Source: CANLWN01 sp039815505 (GTDB lineage: Bacteria > Bacteroidota > Bacteroidia > Flavobacteriales > Flavobacteriaceae). From it: a DNA stretch of 6,990 nt. This document shows positions 1 through 6,969 of this stretch, piece by piece; position 1 is the stretch's first letter, and the number at the start of each line of letters is the position of its first letter. The notes under the pieces were generated by a model that saw only the letters and a list, made by a program, of their open reading frames with translations, did not search any database and was not told the origin of the DNA. The position numbers and the translations under genes were made by a program. The DNA lies in the NCBI GenBank assembly GCA_039815505.1, contig JBCBZE010000185.1, positions 1-6,990 on the forward strand. Reading direction: 5' to 3'.

Positions 1-501
1 AAAGCCAAAGACAGTACCGCCTTTGCATATGACACACGTTTTTGGGCATTAACGCCATTCTATTTTTTGGCACAGCCTTTTGTTCTTGATGGGGCTGGCG
101 TCAACTTGGAACTTTTACCCCAAACAACATATAACGATAAATTACAGGATGTGGTAAAAGTTACTTTTGATGCTGGGACGGGAGATGCTCCGGATGATTA
201 TTATGTGCTTTATTTTACGGAGGGTACGCATAGATTAAGTGCTATAAGATATATAGTTTCTTACCCGGCTTACTTTAAAAAAGGGGAACATCTACCTGAG
301 AAGTTTATGGAGGTCATTGGAGAAAAAGAGATCAATGGAATTGTATTTCCAACCAATTATAAGACCCATTGGCTTACAAATGAAGAACAACCCGGTGAGC
401 ATATTACCAATATCGATGTAAGTGATATACGTTTCATACCTGAATTGGAAAAAGATTTTTTTGATACACCGGATGGGGCTAGAATTATTGAAGGCCTTTA
501 A
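1..501 (+). CDS. C-terminal part of a DUF6503-like / LolA-like secreted protein (5' truncated by window edge)
   Basis: The reading frame is open from the first base and gives 166 residues before TAA at 499-501, so the true start lies upstream. The TTG at 67 is only an internal codon. The visible part has alternating beta-strand stretches, a YFLAQPFVLDG segment near residues 21-31, and an acidic GTGDAPDDYYVLYF turn-strand unit. Strand-rich segments of the type 'x-Y-x-V-T-F...Y-Y-V-L-Y' are typical of flavobacterial DUF6503 proteins and the wider LolA/LppX-like fold, which bind lipids or localise lipoproteins in the envelope. That assignment rests on remembered resemblance only. A signal peptide cannot be judged because the N-terminus is missing. 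The gene converges on the large cytochrome lipoprotein gene, with 47 bp between their stops. That it is a real gene is well supported; the family is tentative and the function unknown. Confidence 0.8.
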   Translation, partial: KAKDSTAFAYDTRFWALTPFYFLAQPFVLDGAGVNLELLPQTTYNDKLQDVVKVTFDAGTGDAPDDYYVLYFTEGTHRLSAIRYIVSYPAYFKKGEHLPEKFMEVIGEKEINGIVFPTNYKTHWLTNEEQPGEHITNIDVSDIRFIPELEKDFFDTPDGARIIEGL

Positions 502-510
502 TTGGCTTAA

Positions 511-529
511 CCAGTTAGGTCTAAACTGG
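511..529. terminator. Weak hairpin between convergent genes
   Basis: CCAGTT (511-516) and AACTGG (524-529) form a 6-bp inverted repeat around a 7-nt loop in the 47-bp gap between two convergent genes. It could act as a bidirectional terminator. No clear T-tract follows on either strand and the stem is short, so this is only a candidate. Confidence 0.25.
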
Positions 530-548
530 CCTGTTGAAATAATACCAT

Positions 549-3500
549 CTAATCGGGATGCATTTTTAATAACTCCTGGGGCGTATAAAAACCTTTTTTA
601 TCGGCGATTTCCGCTCTAATAACTTTAACGGTTTCAGTTTGTATCACCGAGGCTTTATTTCCAAAGGCATTGCGCACGTAAGTAAGTACCGAAGCAATTT
701 CCTCATCATTGAGCATGCCACCAAAAGCCATCATAGGTACCTGTCCAGAATAGTCTTTTCCCATCACCGTTAGTGGGCCGTAAAGCCCGTTAAGGGATAA
801 TTTAATCAGGCGTTCCTCGTTACCCGTTACCCAGTTGGTCTCGATCAAGGGAGGGAAATCCGAAGCTGCGAGACCAGATCCGTTTTCTTGATGACATGTA
901 ACACAGAACCCTTCTCGTTCATAAATCTTCTTGCCGTTAAGGAACATCGTTAATTCCTCATCCTTTAGGTGAGAGGCAATAAGTTTTTCGGCAACCTCTT
1001 CCGTCCACTCACCGGAAAGTTGGGCCTTGGCAAAATTCATGGAAGGTAACATCCAAGTATCCAAGGGATGATTTTCAGCAATCGCTATGATTTTATTGCC
1101 AATCTCTTTTTCCATCCAAGATGCTGCTACAATGGCCTCTAAACGCACTCTGCCATGTGCATCTTTTGCCGCCTTCGCAAGGGCCTCCATATTGTTTATT
1201 TGATGCCCTGAGTATCTCGCTACCCGCGTTGCGGCGGCCCTTACTCTATGGTCTTTGGAACCAAGTGCCATTTGTAAAATGTCCTCGTTCACCCTATTTA
1301 TCCCCCAAGTTACCCATAGGGCCTCCAATATATGATGGGGATAGCGGGGCGAGGCTTTATCCAGCTGTTGTACCCAAACATGAAGTTTTTCAAGCACATC
1401 ATCTGCATTTCTGCCCCGAAGCTCTCTTCTGCTGCGATACCTGGTACGGTACTCCGGTAGTTTAAGATTATCCAATAGGGTGGTGATATCCGTCCCCGAT
1501 ATCTTAGCTGGTTCTATCAAAGGCCTGGATGGATAGGTAATGCGATAGATTCTCCCGTGGGCATGATCCCGTAAAGGGTCCCGTGCATTATGTTGCATAT
1601 GTCCTATCAGCATATTATGCCAATCCACAACATATAATGACCCATCTGGTGCAAACTCCATATCCACCGGTCTAAAATTTTTATCGGTACCCTTCAATAA
1701 ATCTTGTCGATGTTGTGTAACGTAACCGGTGCCGTCTTGCTTTACTTGGTGCTGTTTCATACCAAGAAAACCTATGGAATTACAAATCAATAGGTCACCT
1801 TGCACCTCTTCCGGGAAATGGCGACTGTATACAAACTCTAAACCAGCGGTTGGTCTAACCCTATGCGCTTCTTCAATAAGCTCGTCCGTCATAGGATTAT
1901 TTACGGCGTATCTTGGTTTTAAGGTGCTGGGGGTCATCCAACGAACTTTAGGATTGGAGGTTTCCGCAAAGAAATCCTGCCCCCATTCGTCAAAGGCAAT
2001 TCCCCATGGATTGGGAATAGCAACTTGTGCCAAGCGTTCCAGGTGTTTCCTTTTGGCGTTATATCTATAAAACCCACCCCCCGTGGCACGGACCGGTCCA
2101 TAGGGTGTTTCCACATTGGAATGCAAAAAAATACCTTCGGCCATATAAATAGCTCCTGAAGGATCGGCACAGAAAGCGGAAATAGCATGGTGCGTATCAT
2201 GATCGTCAAAACCACTTAAGACAATTTCCTCGGTATCCGCCTTATCATCACCATCCGTATCAGAATACAATTTAAGATGGGTGCCTTGGGAAACATAAAC
2301 ACCTTCCGGTGCAAATTCAAAACCTATGGGCATATGCAACTTATCCGCAAATATCGTTTGCTTGTCCGCTTTGCCATCTGCATCCGTATCCTCTAGGATA
2401 ATAAGTTTATCATTGGGTCTGGAATCCCCTGGTCTGTAATGTGGGTAGGAGGGCAGCGTAGCGACCCATAACCTTCCTTTATTGTCGAAGGACAATTGTG
2501 CCGGATTGGCGATATCTGGAAATTCTTTTTCCGACGCGAAAAGTTCGATCTTGTACCCCTTGGGAACCGCTAATGTCGCGATGGCATCTTTCCCGTACAA
2601 ATAATTTGTATTGCCATTGGGGTTACTTGGGTTATAATTCGTTTCAATATCGGGTTGGGGGGTAGTTTTTTCATCTGCTAGGGCAACATCATAGATTTCT
2701 CCTTTCGCCACGGCCCATATGGCCGTGTCTCGAATCGCAGTCATTTCCCGTATCTTTTTGAGTTCGGCCGGATAATTATCAATGCCATAGGGTTCAAAAC
2801 GACGTCCAAAAACATGTACTCCATTGGGAATCTTAAAGTCATTATGCCAAAAAAAGTTTTTTTCCTTTACCGCGTCAAGAATAGCCGTTTTGTTCTCCGG
2901 ATGGGCAATAGTCTTTTTTCCGAAAACGGTATTGGCCAATAGCCCACCAAATCTTTGGTAGCCGGCATCGTTCATCTGTACGCCATCTATGGTAAGCTCT
3001 TCTTTTGATGCAAACCAATCTTTAGAGGGATTAAAGGCATCTACAAAAAGAACTTCCTGCTCCATCGCTATTTCCCGCATTGCCTTTGCATACATTTCCA
3101 AATTCTTGTTTTCTTGCTCTCCATTGGGGAGGTCATAACGGGGTGTAAGATTTTCAAAGGCGACAGGGGAAACAAGTACTAATTGAACCTGGGTTTCACC
3201 ATTATATTTCTGGGCTTTTGTATGTTGTATAAAAGCGGTAAGCTCTTTTTCATAATTGTCCAAACCTGATATTCCCTCAAAGGATTCATTAAATCCGAAA
3301 AATGCGATAATAATATCGGCGTTAAGCCGGGAAAGCCATTCATCCGGTGTTTCAAAGTGACCTTCACTTCCGGAATTTTTTGCCATTTCTGTTTGGTAAT
3401 TTTCGGCCCCTGGAAAGGCCCATGGAGAAGGTCTCCCGGAATGGGGTCGAAATCCCGGGGTATTTCCACCGTCACACATGTTCCTTATATATAATTCGCT

Positions 3501-3704
3501 TTTTGGATACCTTAAATGCATCTCAGTTTCAAAGTACCCGAAATTTTGCATTCTGGAACATAGATTGTTTCCAAGGAGCACAATATGTGTATTTTGAGAT
3601 ATGTTGAGCTTTTGTTCCCTAGGGTCGGTACAACCAATGACAAGAAATATACAGGTGAAAAGTAAAGCGAAGGCGTTCCGTAGGGTTACTTTCATAAGCA
3701 CCAT
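549..3704 (-). CDS. PVC-type heme-binding lipoprotein: degenerate SGNH domain + beta-propeller dehydrogenase-like domain + HEAT-like region + cytochrome c
   Basis: This 1051-residue protein starts with a lipoprotein signal peptide: basic residues K5 and R9, a hydrophobic core, and lipobox VIGC with C25 as the lipidated cysteine. Residues ~38-262 resemble the SGNH/GDSL hydrolase domain found in planctomycete-type multidomain cytochromes, with LLGNNLCSRM at block I, GFNES (137-141) at block III and DGVQMNDAGY (240-249) at block V. Residues ~288-330 are a conserved linker (WHND, NGVHVFGRRFEP, NYPAE). Residues ~381-727 form the propeller of the 'putative membrane-bound dehydrogenase' family, with two DxDxD-type, calcium-like loops (439-447, 482-490). 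Residues ~735-915 are helical and HEAT-like. The C-terminal cytochrome c has C934-V-T-C937-H938 and a likely distal ligand M991 or M992 before AFGG. It should sit on the periplasmic or outer face and pass electrons from an organic substrate, perhaps a sugar, to the heme; the substrate is unknown. ATG at 3704 gives the longest form. ATG at 3695 (MKVTLRN...) gives a more usual signal peptide and may be the true start. Confidence 0.93.
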   Translation of the reverse strand: MVLMKVTLRNAFALLFTCIFLVIGCTDPREQKLNISQNTHIVLLGNNLCSRMQNFGYFETEMHLRYPKSELYIRNMCDGGNTPGFRPHSGRPSPWAFPGAENYQTEMAKNSGSEGHFETPDEWLSRLNADIIIAFFGFNESFEGISGLDNYEKELTAFIQHTKAQKYNGETQVQLVLVSPVAFENLTPRYDLPNGEQENKNLEMYAKAMREIAMEQEVLFVDAFNPSKDWFASKEELTIDGVQMNDAGYQRFGGLLANTVFGKKTIAHPENKTAILDAVKEKNFFWHNDFKIPNGVHVFGRRFEPYGIDNYPAELKKIREMTAIRDTAIWAVAKGEIYDVALADEKTTPQPDIETNYNPSNPNGNTNYLYGKDAIATLAVPKGYKIELFASEKEFPDIANPAQLSFDNKGRLWVATLPSYPHYRPGDSRPNDKLIILEDTDADGKADKQTIFADKLHMPIGFEFAPEGVYVSQGTHLKLYSDTDGDDKADTEEIVLSGFDDHDTHHAISAFCADPSGAIYMAEGIFLHSNVETPYGPVRATGGGFYRYNAKRKHLERLAQVAIPNPWGIAFDEWGQDFFAETSNPKVRWMTPSTLKPRYAVNNPMTDELIEEAHRVRPTAGLEFVYSRHFPEEVQGDLLICNSIGFLGMKQHQVKQDGTGYVTQHRQDLLKGTDKNFRPVDMEFAPDGSLYVVDWHNMLIGHMQHNARDPLRDHAHGRIYRITYPSRPLIEPAKISGTDITTLLDNLKLPEYRTRYRSRRELRGRNADDVLEKLHVWVQQLDKASPRYPHHILEALWVTWGINRVNEDILQMALGSKDHRVRAAATRVARYSGHQINNMEALAKAAKDAHGRVRLEAIVAASWMEKEIGNKIIAIAENHPLDTWMLPSMNFAKAQLSGEWTEEVAEKLIASHLKDEELTMFLNGKKIYEREGFCVTCHQENGSGLAASDFPPLIETNWVTGNEERLIKLSLNGLYGPLTVMGKDYSGQVPMMAFGGMLNDEEIASVLTYVRNAFGNKASVIQTETVKVIRAEIADKKGFYTPQELLKMHPD

Positions 3705-3811
3705 TTAAATGGTTGTTAAAGACAAGTTACTAAAAAGCATTATGTAATGGTCTTTTCATTGTTTTAATTTTTTACTTGAAAACTGTCACACTCCTTATCT
3801 TTAAATGGTCT
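3701..3811. repeat. Divergent intergenic region with a 12-bp palindrome and repeated half-sites
   Basis: CCATTTAAATGG at 3701-3712 is a perfect palindrome that overlaps the ATG (3702-3704) of the cytochrome lipoprotein gene. Its right half, extended to TTTAAATGGT (3704-3713), recurs exactly at 3800-3809, about 20 bp before the sigma-factor ATG. A shorter copy, AATGGTCT, lies at 3746-3753 and matches 3804-3811. The DNA between two divergent genes is thus marked near both starts by one motif. It could be an operator, or chance in AT-rich DNA. Confidence 0.4.
3775..3803 (+). promoter_or_regulatory. Candidate Bacteroidota-type promoter of the sigma-factor operon
   Basis: TATCTTTA at 3796-3803 matches the Bacteroidota -7 consensus TAnnTTTG except for the last base. 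CTTG at 3775-3778 fits the -33 TTG element, with 17 bp between TTG and the -7 box, a little short of the usual spacing. Transcription would begin near 3808-3812, leaving a leader of about 20 bases before ATG 3828. No comparable match is visible on the other strand for the divergent lipoprotein gene. Confidence 0.45.
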
Positions 3812-3827
3812 AAATGATGGATAACTT

Positions 3828-4634
3828 ATGAAAGAGTCATTGGAAATACTGGTCTCAAAGGCGAATTCCGGGGATAAAATATCCTTGGAAACCGTGATTT
3901 TGGAAATCAGGGACCTAGTATATAATCTTTCGTTGCGCATGTTGCTTTATCCAGCGGATGCCGAGGATGCTACTCAAGAAATATTGGTAAGAATTGTGAC
4001 CCGTTTAAGCACCTACAGACAGGAAAGTAAATTCACTACTTGGGTATATAGGGTGGCTACCAATTATTTATTGACCGCGAGAACTAAAAAAACGAAGGAA
4101 TTTGTAATGCCTTTTGAAGATTATGCCGTGCTCATAGATACAGGTCAATCCCATACGATCAACTATACCCAAAATCGGGGAGAGCAATTGTTATTGGAGG
4201 AAGAGGTAAAGGTAAGTTGTACCCATGGAATGCTATTGTGTCTTAACGAAACGGGAAGAATGGTATATATTCTTGGGGAAATACTTGAATTTAACAGCAT
4301 GGAAGGCGGTGAAATTTTGGAAATAACCCCAGGGAATTTTAGAAAACACCTTTCACGGTCCAGAAAAAAACTTCGAAATTTTTTGCAATCCAAGTGCGGA
4401 TTGGCCAATCCAAATAATCCATGCCGATGTACTAAAAAGGTAGATTATTTAATAAAACAGGATATCATTGATCCAGAATCCTTGAAGTTTGCTGATCATG
4501 GTAAACGTAGTATGGAACTGATCAACACCATTGATTCATTAGAGAGATCGGCGGCAATTTTTCGTTCCACACCTCAATTTTCCACCCCTGAAGCTATCAT
4601 ATTAAAAATGAGGGAAACAATAAACTTGCTATAA
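3828..4634 (+). CDS. ECF-type RNA polymerase sigma factor with cysteine-containing C-terminal extension
   Basis: This 268-residue protein directs RNA polymerase to a subset of promoters. Residues ~22-85 are sigma region 2: DAEDATQEI (44-52) is the classic -10-binding helix start, followed by the FTTWVYRVATNYLL helix (69-82). Region 4 spans ~122-186, with YILGEI (147-152), GGEILEITPGNFRKHLSRSRKKL as the helix-turn-helix, and two cysteines, C131 and C138. After region 4 comes CGLANPNNPCRC (C190, C199, C201) and about 65 further residues. A C-G-L-x-N-P-x-x-P-C-R-C motif at this place is known from a subgroup of ECF sigma factors and could bind metal or sense redox; that role is inference. At 268 residues it is longer than a minimal ECF factor (about 180). 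No recognisable anti-sigma gene is adjacent; the next gene, one base downstream, is a membrane protein that could take that part. ATG 3828 suits the candidate promoter and the start of region 2. Confidence 0.92.
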   Translation: MKESLEILVSKANSGDKISLETVILEIRDLVYNLSLRMLLYPADAEDATQEILVRIVTRLSTYRQESKFTTWVYRVATNYLLTARTKKTKEFVMPFEDYAVLIDTGQSHTINYTQNRGEQLLLEEEVKVSCTHGMLLCLNETGRMVYILGEILEFNSMEGGEILEITPGNFRKHLSRSRKKLRNFLQSKCGLANPNNPCRCTKKVDYLIKQDIIDPESLKFADHGKRSMELINTIDSLERSAAIFRSTPQFSTPEAIILKMRETINLL

Positions 4635-4635
4635 A

Positions 4636-5067
4636 ATGACATCTATATTGGATACAAAAAGGTTTCTCATAGTTACTTTAATAACAAGTATTTGGATAAA
4701 CGTCTCCGAAGTGTTTCGGTATTTTGTTTTGGTAAGGCCAAGAACAAGGGCCTTTTTTAATGGAAGACCGGGTATTGCCGAAATGGACTGGTTTATCTTC
4801 GCTATTTGGGGGTTATGGGACATGCTGCTCTCCGCTGTCGTGGTTCTTTCCTTTTGGCTGTTTGCCAAGGTATTTGGAAATACGGGGCAAAGTGTGTTGG
4901 CCTCCGGCACGTTTTCATGGATATTTCTTTTTGTACTATTCTGGATGGCAACGGCCAATATGGGACTTTCGGATTGGCAAATACTATGGATAACGCTACC
5001 TCTAAGTTGGTTAGAGATGGTATTGGCAAGCTTTATCGCTTCAAAACTCTACAAAAAAACCTTCTAA
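4636..5067 (+). CDS. Four-helix integral membrane protein of unknown function
   Basis: I do not recognise this family. The 143 residues hold about four hydrophobic helices: ~8-30, ~51-76, ~90-107 and ~113-136. A basic, proline- and glycine-containing loop lies between the first two (RPRTRAFFNGRPG, residues 34-46), and the tail is short and basic (KLYKKTF). Tryptophan is frequent, including W20, W52, W58 and W61. There is no signal peptide and no soluble domain. The ATG lies one base after the stop of the sigma-factor gene, and the next gene starts 10 bases after its own stop, so all three are probably co-transcribed and perhaps translationally coupled. Position suggests a membrane partner of the sigma factor, or a transported or sensed function under its control, but nothing in the protein resembles a known anti-sigma domain. 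Confidence 0.82.
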   Translation: MTSILDTKRFLIVTLITSIWINVSEVFRYFVLVRPRTRAFFNGRPGIAEMDWFIFAIWGLWDMLLSAVVVLSFWLFAKVFGNTGQSVLASGTFSWIFLFVLFWMATANMGLSDWQILWITLPLSWLEMVLASFIASKLYKKTF

Positions 5068-5077
5068 TGAAATCTAT

Positions 5078-5494
5078 ATGAAGACACCAAAAATAGTCCC
5101 CGTTCCGGAAAAAATGCAAAAATATTACGGTAGCGGTCGTATGCTACATCCCGAGCTGGAAATGGTAAAAGATGTTATCAATAACATCCCAAAAGGGAAA
5201 GTAGCGACCCTGAATGAATTGACCCGTAAACTTGCCGAAGTCCACGGCGCCGATGTCACCTGCCCCATGCGTACGGGAAACCATCTAAAGCGAATTTCCA
5301 AAAATATGGATTTGGATACAACAGCTGTTTCAATTCCATTTTGGCGTGTAATACGCACCAATGGGATGATGATGAAAATCGATAATTACGAGTTCTGGGC
5401 CATAGTTTTAGAGAAAGAAGGTTTTGTATTGGAATATATGGCGGACAATATCATAAAGGTCATAGTGCCCAAAGATCAACTTTACAGCTTTTAA
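5078..5494 (+). CDS. MGMT-family (alkyltransferase-like) protein
   Basis: This 138-residue protein resembles the DNA-binding domain of O6-methylguanine-DNA methyltransferase. IPKGKVATLNELTRKLAE (37-54) matches the winged-helix entry 'IPxGKVxTY', and IPFWRVIRTNGMM (86-98) matches the 'LPWHRVVRSDG' strand-turn. The PCHR methyl-acceptor motif of true MGMT is absent. The cysteine seen is C62, in ADVTCPMRTGNHL, and a similar T/A-C-P-x-x-T-G segment occurs in short MGMT-like proteins of other bacteria. It is therefore more likely an alkyltransferase-like or otherwise altered DNA-binding protein than a suicidal repair enzyme. It is the last gene of the apparent sigma-membrane-MGMT run, and its stop lies 11 bp from the stop of the convergent ppgK gene. 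The N-terminal ~20 residues (VPVPEKMQKYYGSGRML) lie outside the core domain. Confidence 0.82.
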   Translation: MKTPKIVPVPEKMQKYYGSGRMLHPELEMVKDVINNIPKGKVATLNELTRKLAEVHGADVTCPMRTGNHLKRISKNMDLDTTAVSIPFWRVIRTNGMMMKIDNYEFWAIVLEKEGFVLEYMADNIIKVIVPKDQLYSF

Positions 5495-5505
5495 GCGTGC
5501 TAAGA

Positions 5506-6243
5506 TCAGTGTTGTACACAAGCCGTGGCAGCACCAATAATCCCAGCCGTATTTTCTAAATGTGCCGGGATAACCGGAGTTTCCAACGTAATTTGATCTT
5601 TAAATTGTTCCCAGTGCTTGGAGGTGCCCCCTCCTACAATAATTAAATCGGGAGCATTTACAAGCTCTACATATTCCAGAAACTTATTAAACCGTTTGCC
5701 CCATTTTTCATAAGAGAGGTTTTCCCGTTCTTTTGCGGAAGCGGCCGCCCATAATTCTATTTTTTCGTATTTCTTGTAGGGTATTTGTCCCAGTTCAAAG
5801 TTGGGGATCAATTTGCCGTTTAGAAAGGCACCGCTGCCCAGACCGGTTCCCACGGTTATCATGATCACCAAGCCCCTTACGTTTTTGCCTACGCCGTAGT
5901 TCATAGCGGCATAACCGGCAGCATCTGCGTCGTTTATGACCGTAAAGGTCTGTCCGGTTGCCTGGGTAAATAACATTTCAACGTTAACGCCTACCCATTT
6001 TTTATGAAGATTGCCCGAAGATTTACAGATTCCTTTTTTGATGACCGATGGAAATCCACAACCCACAGGACCTTTGTAGTTAAAATGTTCAACGATTTGG
6101 GCGACCACAGTAGCCATTTCATCGGGTTTTCTAGAAGGTGGCGTTGGTATCCGATATCGGTCTGTCAACATCTTTCCTGTTTCAATATTTATGATACCTC
6201 CTTTGATACCAGATCCTCCTATGTCTATTCCTAGAACTTCCAT
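5506..6243 (-). CDS. ppgK: Polyphosphate glucokinase (polyphosphate-glucose phosphotransferase), ROK family
   Basis: The enzyme phosphorylates glucose to glucose 6-phosphate with inorganic polyphosphate (and often ATP) as donor, in the cytoplasm. At 245 residues it is close to actinobacterial PpgK (about 265). Seen in order: phosphate-binding DIGGSGIKGG (7-16), RIPTP (31-35), CGFPSVIKKG (62-71), catalytic-aspartate motif NDADAAG (104-110, D105), GTGLGS (132-137), PNFELGQ (147-153), the PpgK-like helix AAASAKERENLSYEKWGKR (166-184), and IIVGGGTSK (201-209). The ROK zinc cysteine cluster is absent, as in PpgK. The sugar-contacting E-x-G-H motif reads ELGQ (Q153 for His), which is unusual. ATG at 6243 places the phosphate loop at residue 7, as expected. 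It lies 81 bp after the NUDIX gene on the same strand and may share its transcript. No strong promoter is visible in that gap: TTTCTTTG resembles a -7 box but lacks a clear -33 partner. Confidence 0.93.
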   Translation of the reverse strand: MEVLGIDIGGSGIKGGIINIETGKMLTDRYRIPTPPSRKPDEMATVVAQIVEHFNYKGPVGCGFPSVIKKGICKSSGNLHKKWVGVNVEMLFTQATGQTFTVINDADAAGYAAMNYGVGKNVRGLVIMITVGTGLGSGAFLNGKLIPNFELGQIPYKKYEKIELWAAASAKERENLSYEKWGKRFNKFLEYVELVNAPDLIIVGGGTSKHWEQFKDQITLETPVIPAHLENTAGIIGAATACVQH

Positions 6244-6324
6244 TAAAATAGTTTATGGTTGATTTTAGCTGCGGCAAAGAAACGAAAAACATTTTGGAGA
6301 AAGAAGTTGGTAGGCCTTGTAGTG

Positions 6325-6969
6325 TTAAATAAGCTCCCCTTTTTCTTTTAGAAAATCGAAAATTAACTTGTCCACGTCCGCTATTTTTTCATAATCCTTA
6401 TAATTGAGCCATACCATTTCCGCTATCTCCGAATCTGGTTTAAGAATGCCCTGATAACTCCCATAATAGCAGGTCATTCTGACGATTATTCCATTTTTAT
6501 GCCCATCGGCCTGCGCTTCAAAAATCCGTATGTATTCTAGAGAAGCTGGGTCCAAGTCAACACTGAGCTCTTCTTTTATTTCCCGTATAAGTGCTTCTGC
6601 ATCGGATTCCCCTTCTTCCCTTTTACCCCCGGGGATATAATATTTTTCCTTTCCCTTGCTTCTGGTGCTAAGGATTTGTTGATCAACGATGTGTATCCAG
6701 GCCAGTTTATCTATAATTTCATCGGTAGGTTCTATATAATAATCAATGGAATCCAGGGAGTGATTTGGGTCTATGGCATTCAATATCCCGTCCACAGCTC
6801 TTCCGAAACCATTTAACGTTCCCAATTTTACATTTCTTCCCATGGCACTTGAAATGGTTTCATCACGGTTTCCAAATGTATATCCTCCTTTTTTGATCCA
6901 TAACAGATTTAGCAAATGTTGCATGAGTACGTTGCCCAGTTGATCAATGGAAACGGCAATTTTAAGCAT
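6325..6969 (-). CDS. NUDIX hydrolase fused to an N-terminal phage-protein-like domain
   Basis: Starting from ATG 6969 this is 214 residues in two parts. Residues ~1-76 (SIDQLGNVL, GNRDETISSAMGRN at 33-46, NAIDPNHSLDSID at 64-76) resemble small 'DQ..N.L..G..DET.S.R' proteins of unknown function common in phages and many bacteria. Residues ~85-214 are a NUDIX domain. The Nudix box is complete from G115 through E121, R129-E130 and E133-E134 to V137, with serine (S136) in place of the final glycine. It should hydrolyse a nucleoside diphosphate linked to another group; the substrate cannot be told. The linker is short and no stop separates the parts. The frame stays open upstream to the window edge (TTG at 6981 and beyond), so a longer N-terminus is possible, but ATG 6969 directly before the conserved IAVSIDQ segment is the best start. 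Confidence 0.85.
   Translation of the reverse strand: MLKIAVSIDQLGNVLMQHLLNLLWIKKGGYTFGNRDETISSAMGRNVKLGTLNGFGRAVDGILNAIDPNHSLDSIDYYIEPTDEIIDKLAWIHIVDQQILSTRSKGKEKYYIPGGKREEGESDAEALIREIKEELSVDLDPASLEYIRIFEAQADGHKNGIIVRMTCYYGSYQGILKPDSEIAEMVWLNYKDYEKIADVDKLIFDFLKEKGELI

Noticed and set aside
67..69. TTG as the start of the first gene
   Set aside because: The frame continues open to base 1 with the same protein-like composition, so the gene is cut by the window edge.
1121..1465. Plus-strand open frame opposite the cytochrome lipoprotein gene (also 1729-2070 and 3347-3607)
   Set aside because: All lie antisense within a gene with clear domain content, and their products show low-complexity, shadow-like composition with no recognisable motif.
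3814..3831. A five-codon frame (ATG ATG GAT AAC TTA TGA) whose stop overlaps the sigma-factor ATG
   Set aside because: It looks like a coupling leader peptide, but such short frames are common by chance, it encodes no regulatory codon run, and nothing else supports its translation.
4629..5029. Open frames on both strands overlapping the membrane-protein gene
   Set aside because: The 4636-5067 frame has regular transmembrane segments and operon-like spacing; the others (4629-4958, 4760-4993, 4802-5029, 4806-5081) lack these.
5495..5505. Possible terminator between the convergent MGMT-like and ppgK genes
   Set aside because: Only 11 bases separate the stops and no inverted repeat with a T-tract is visible there.
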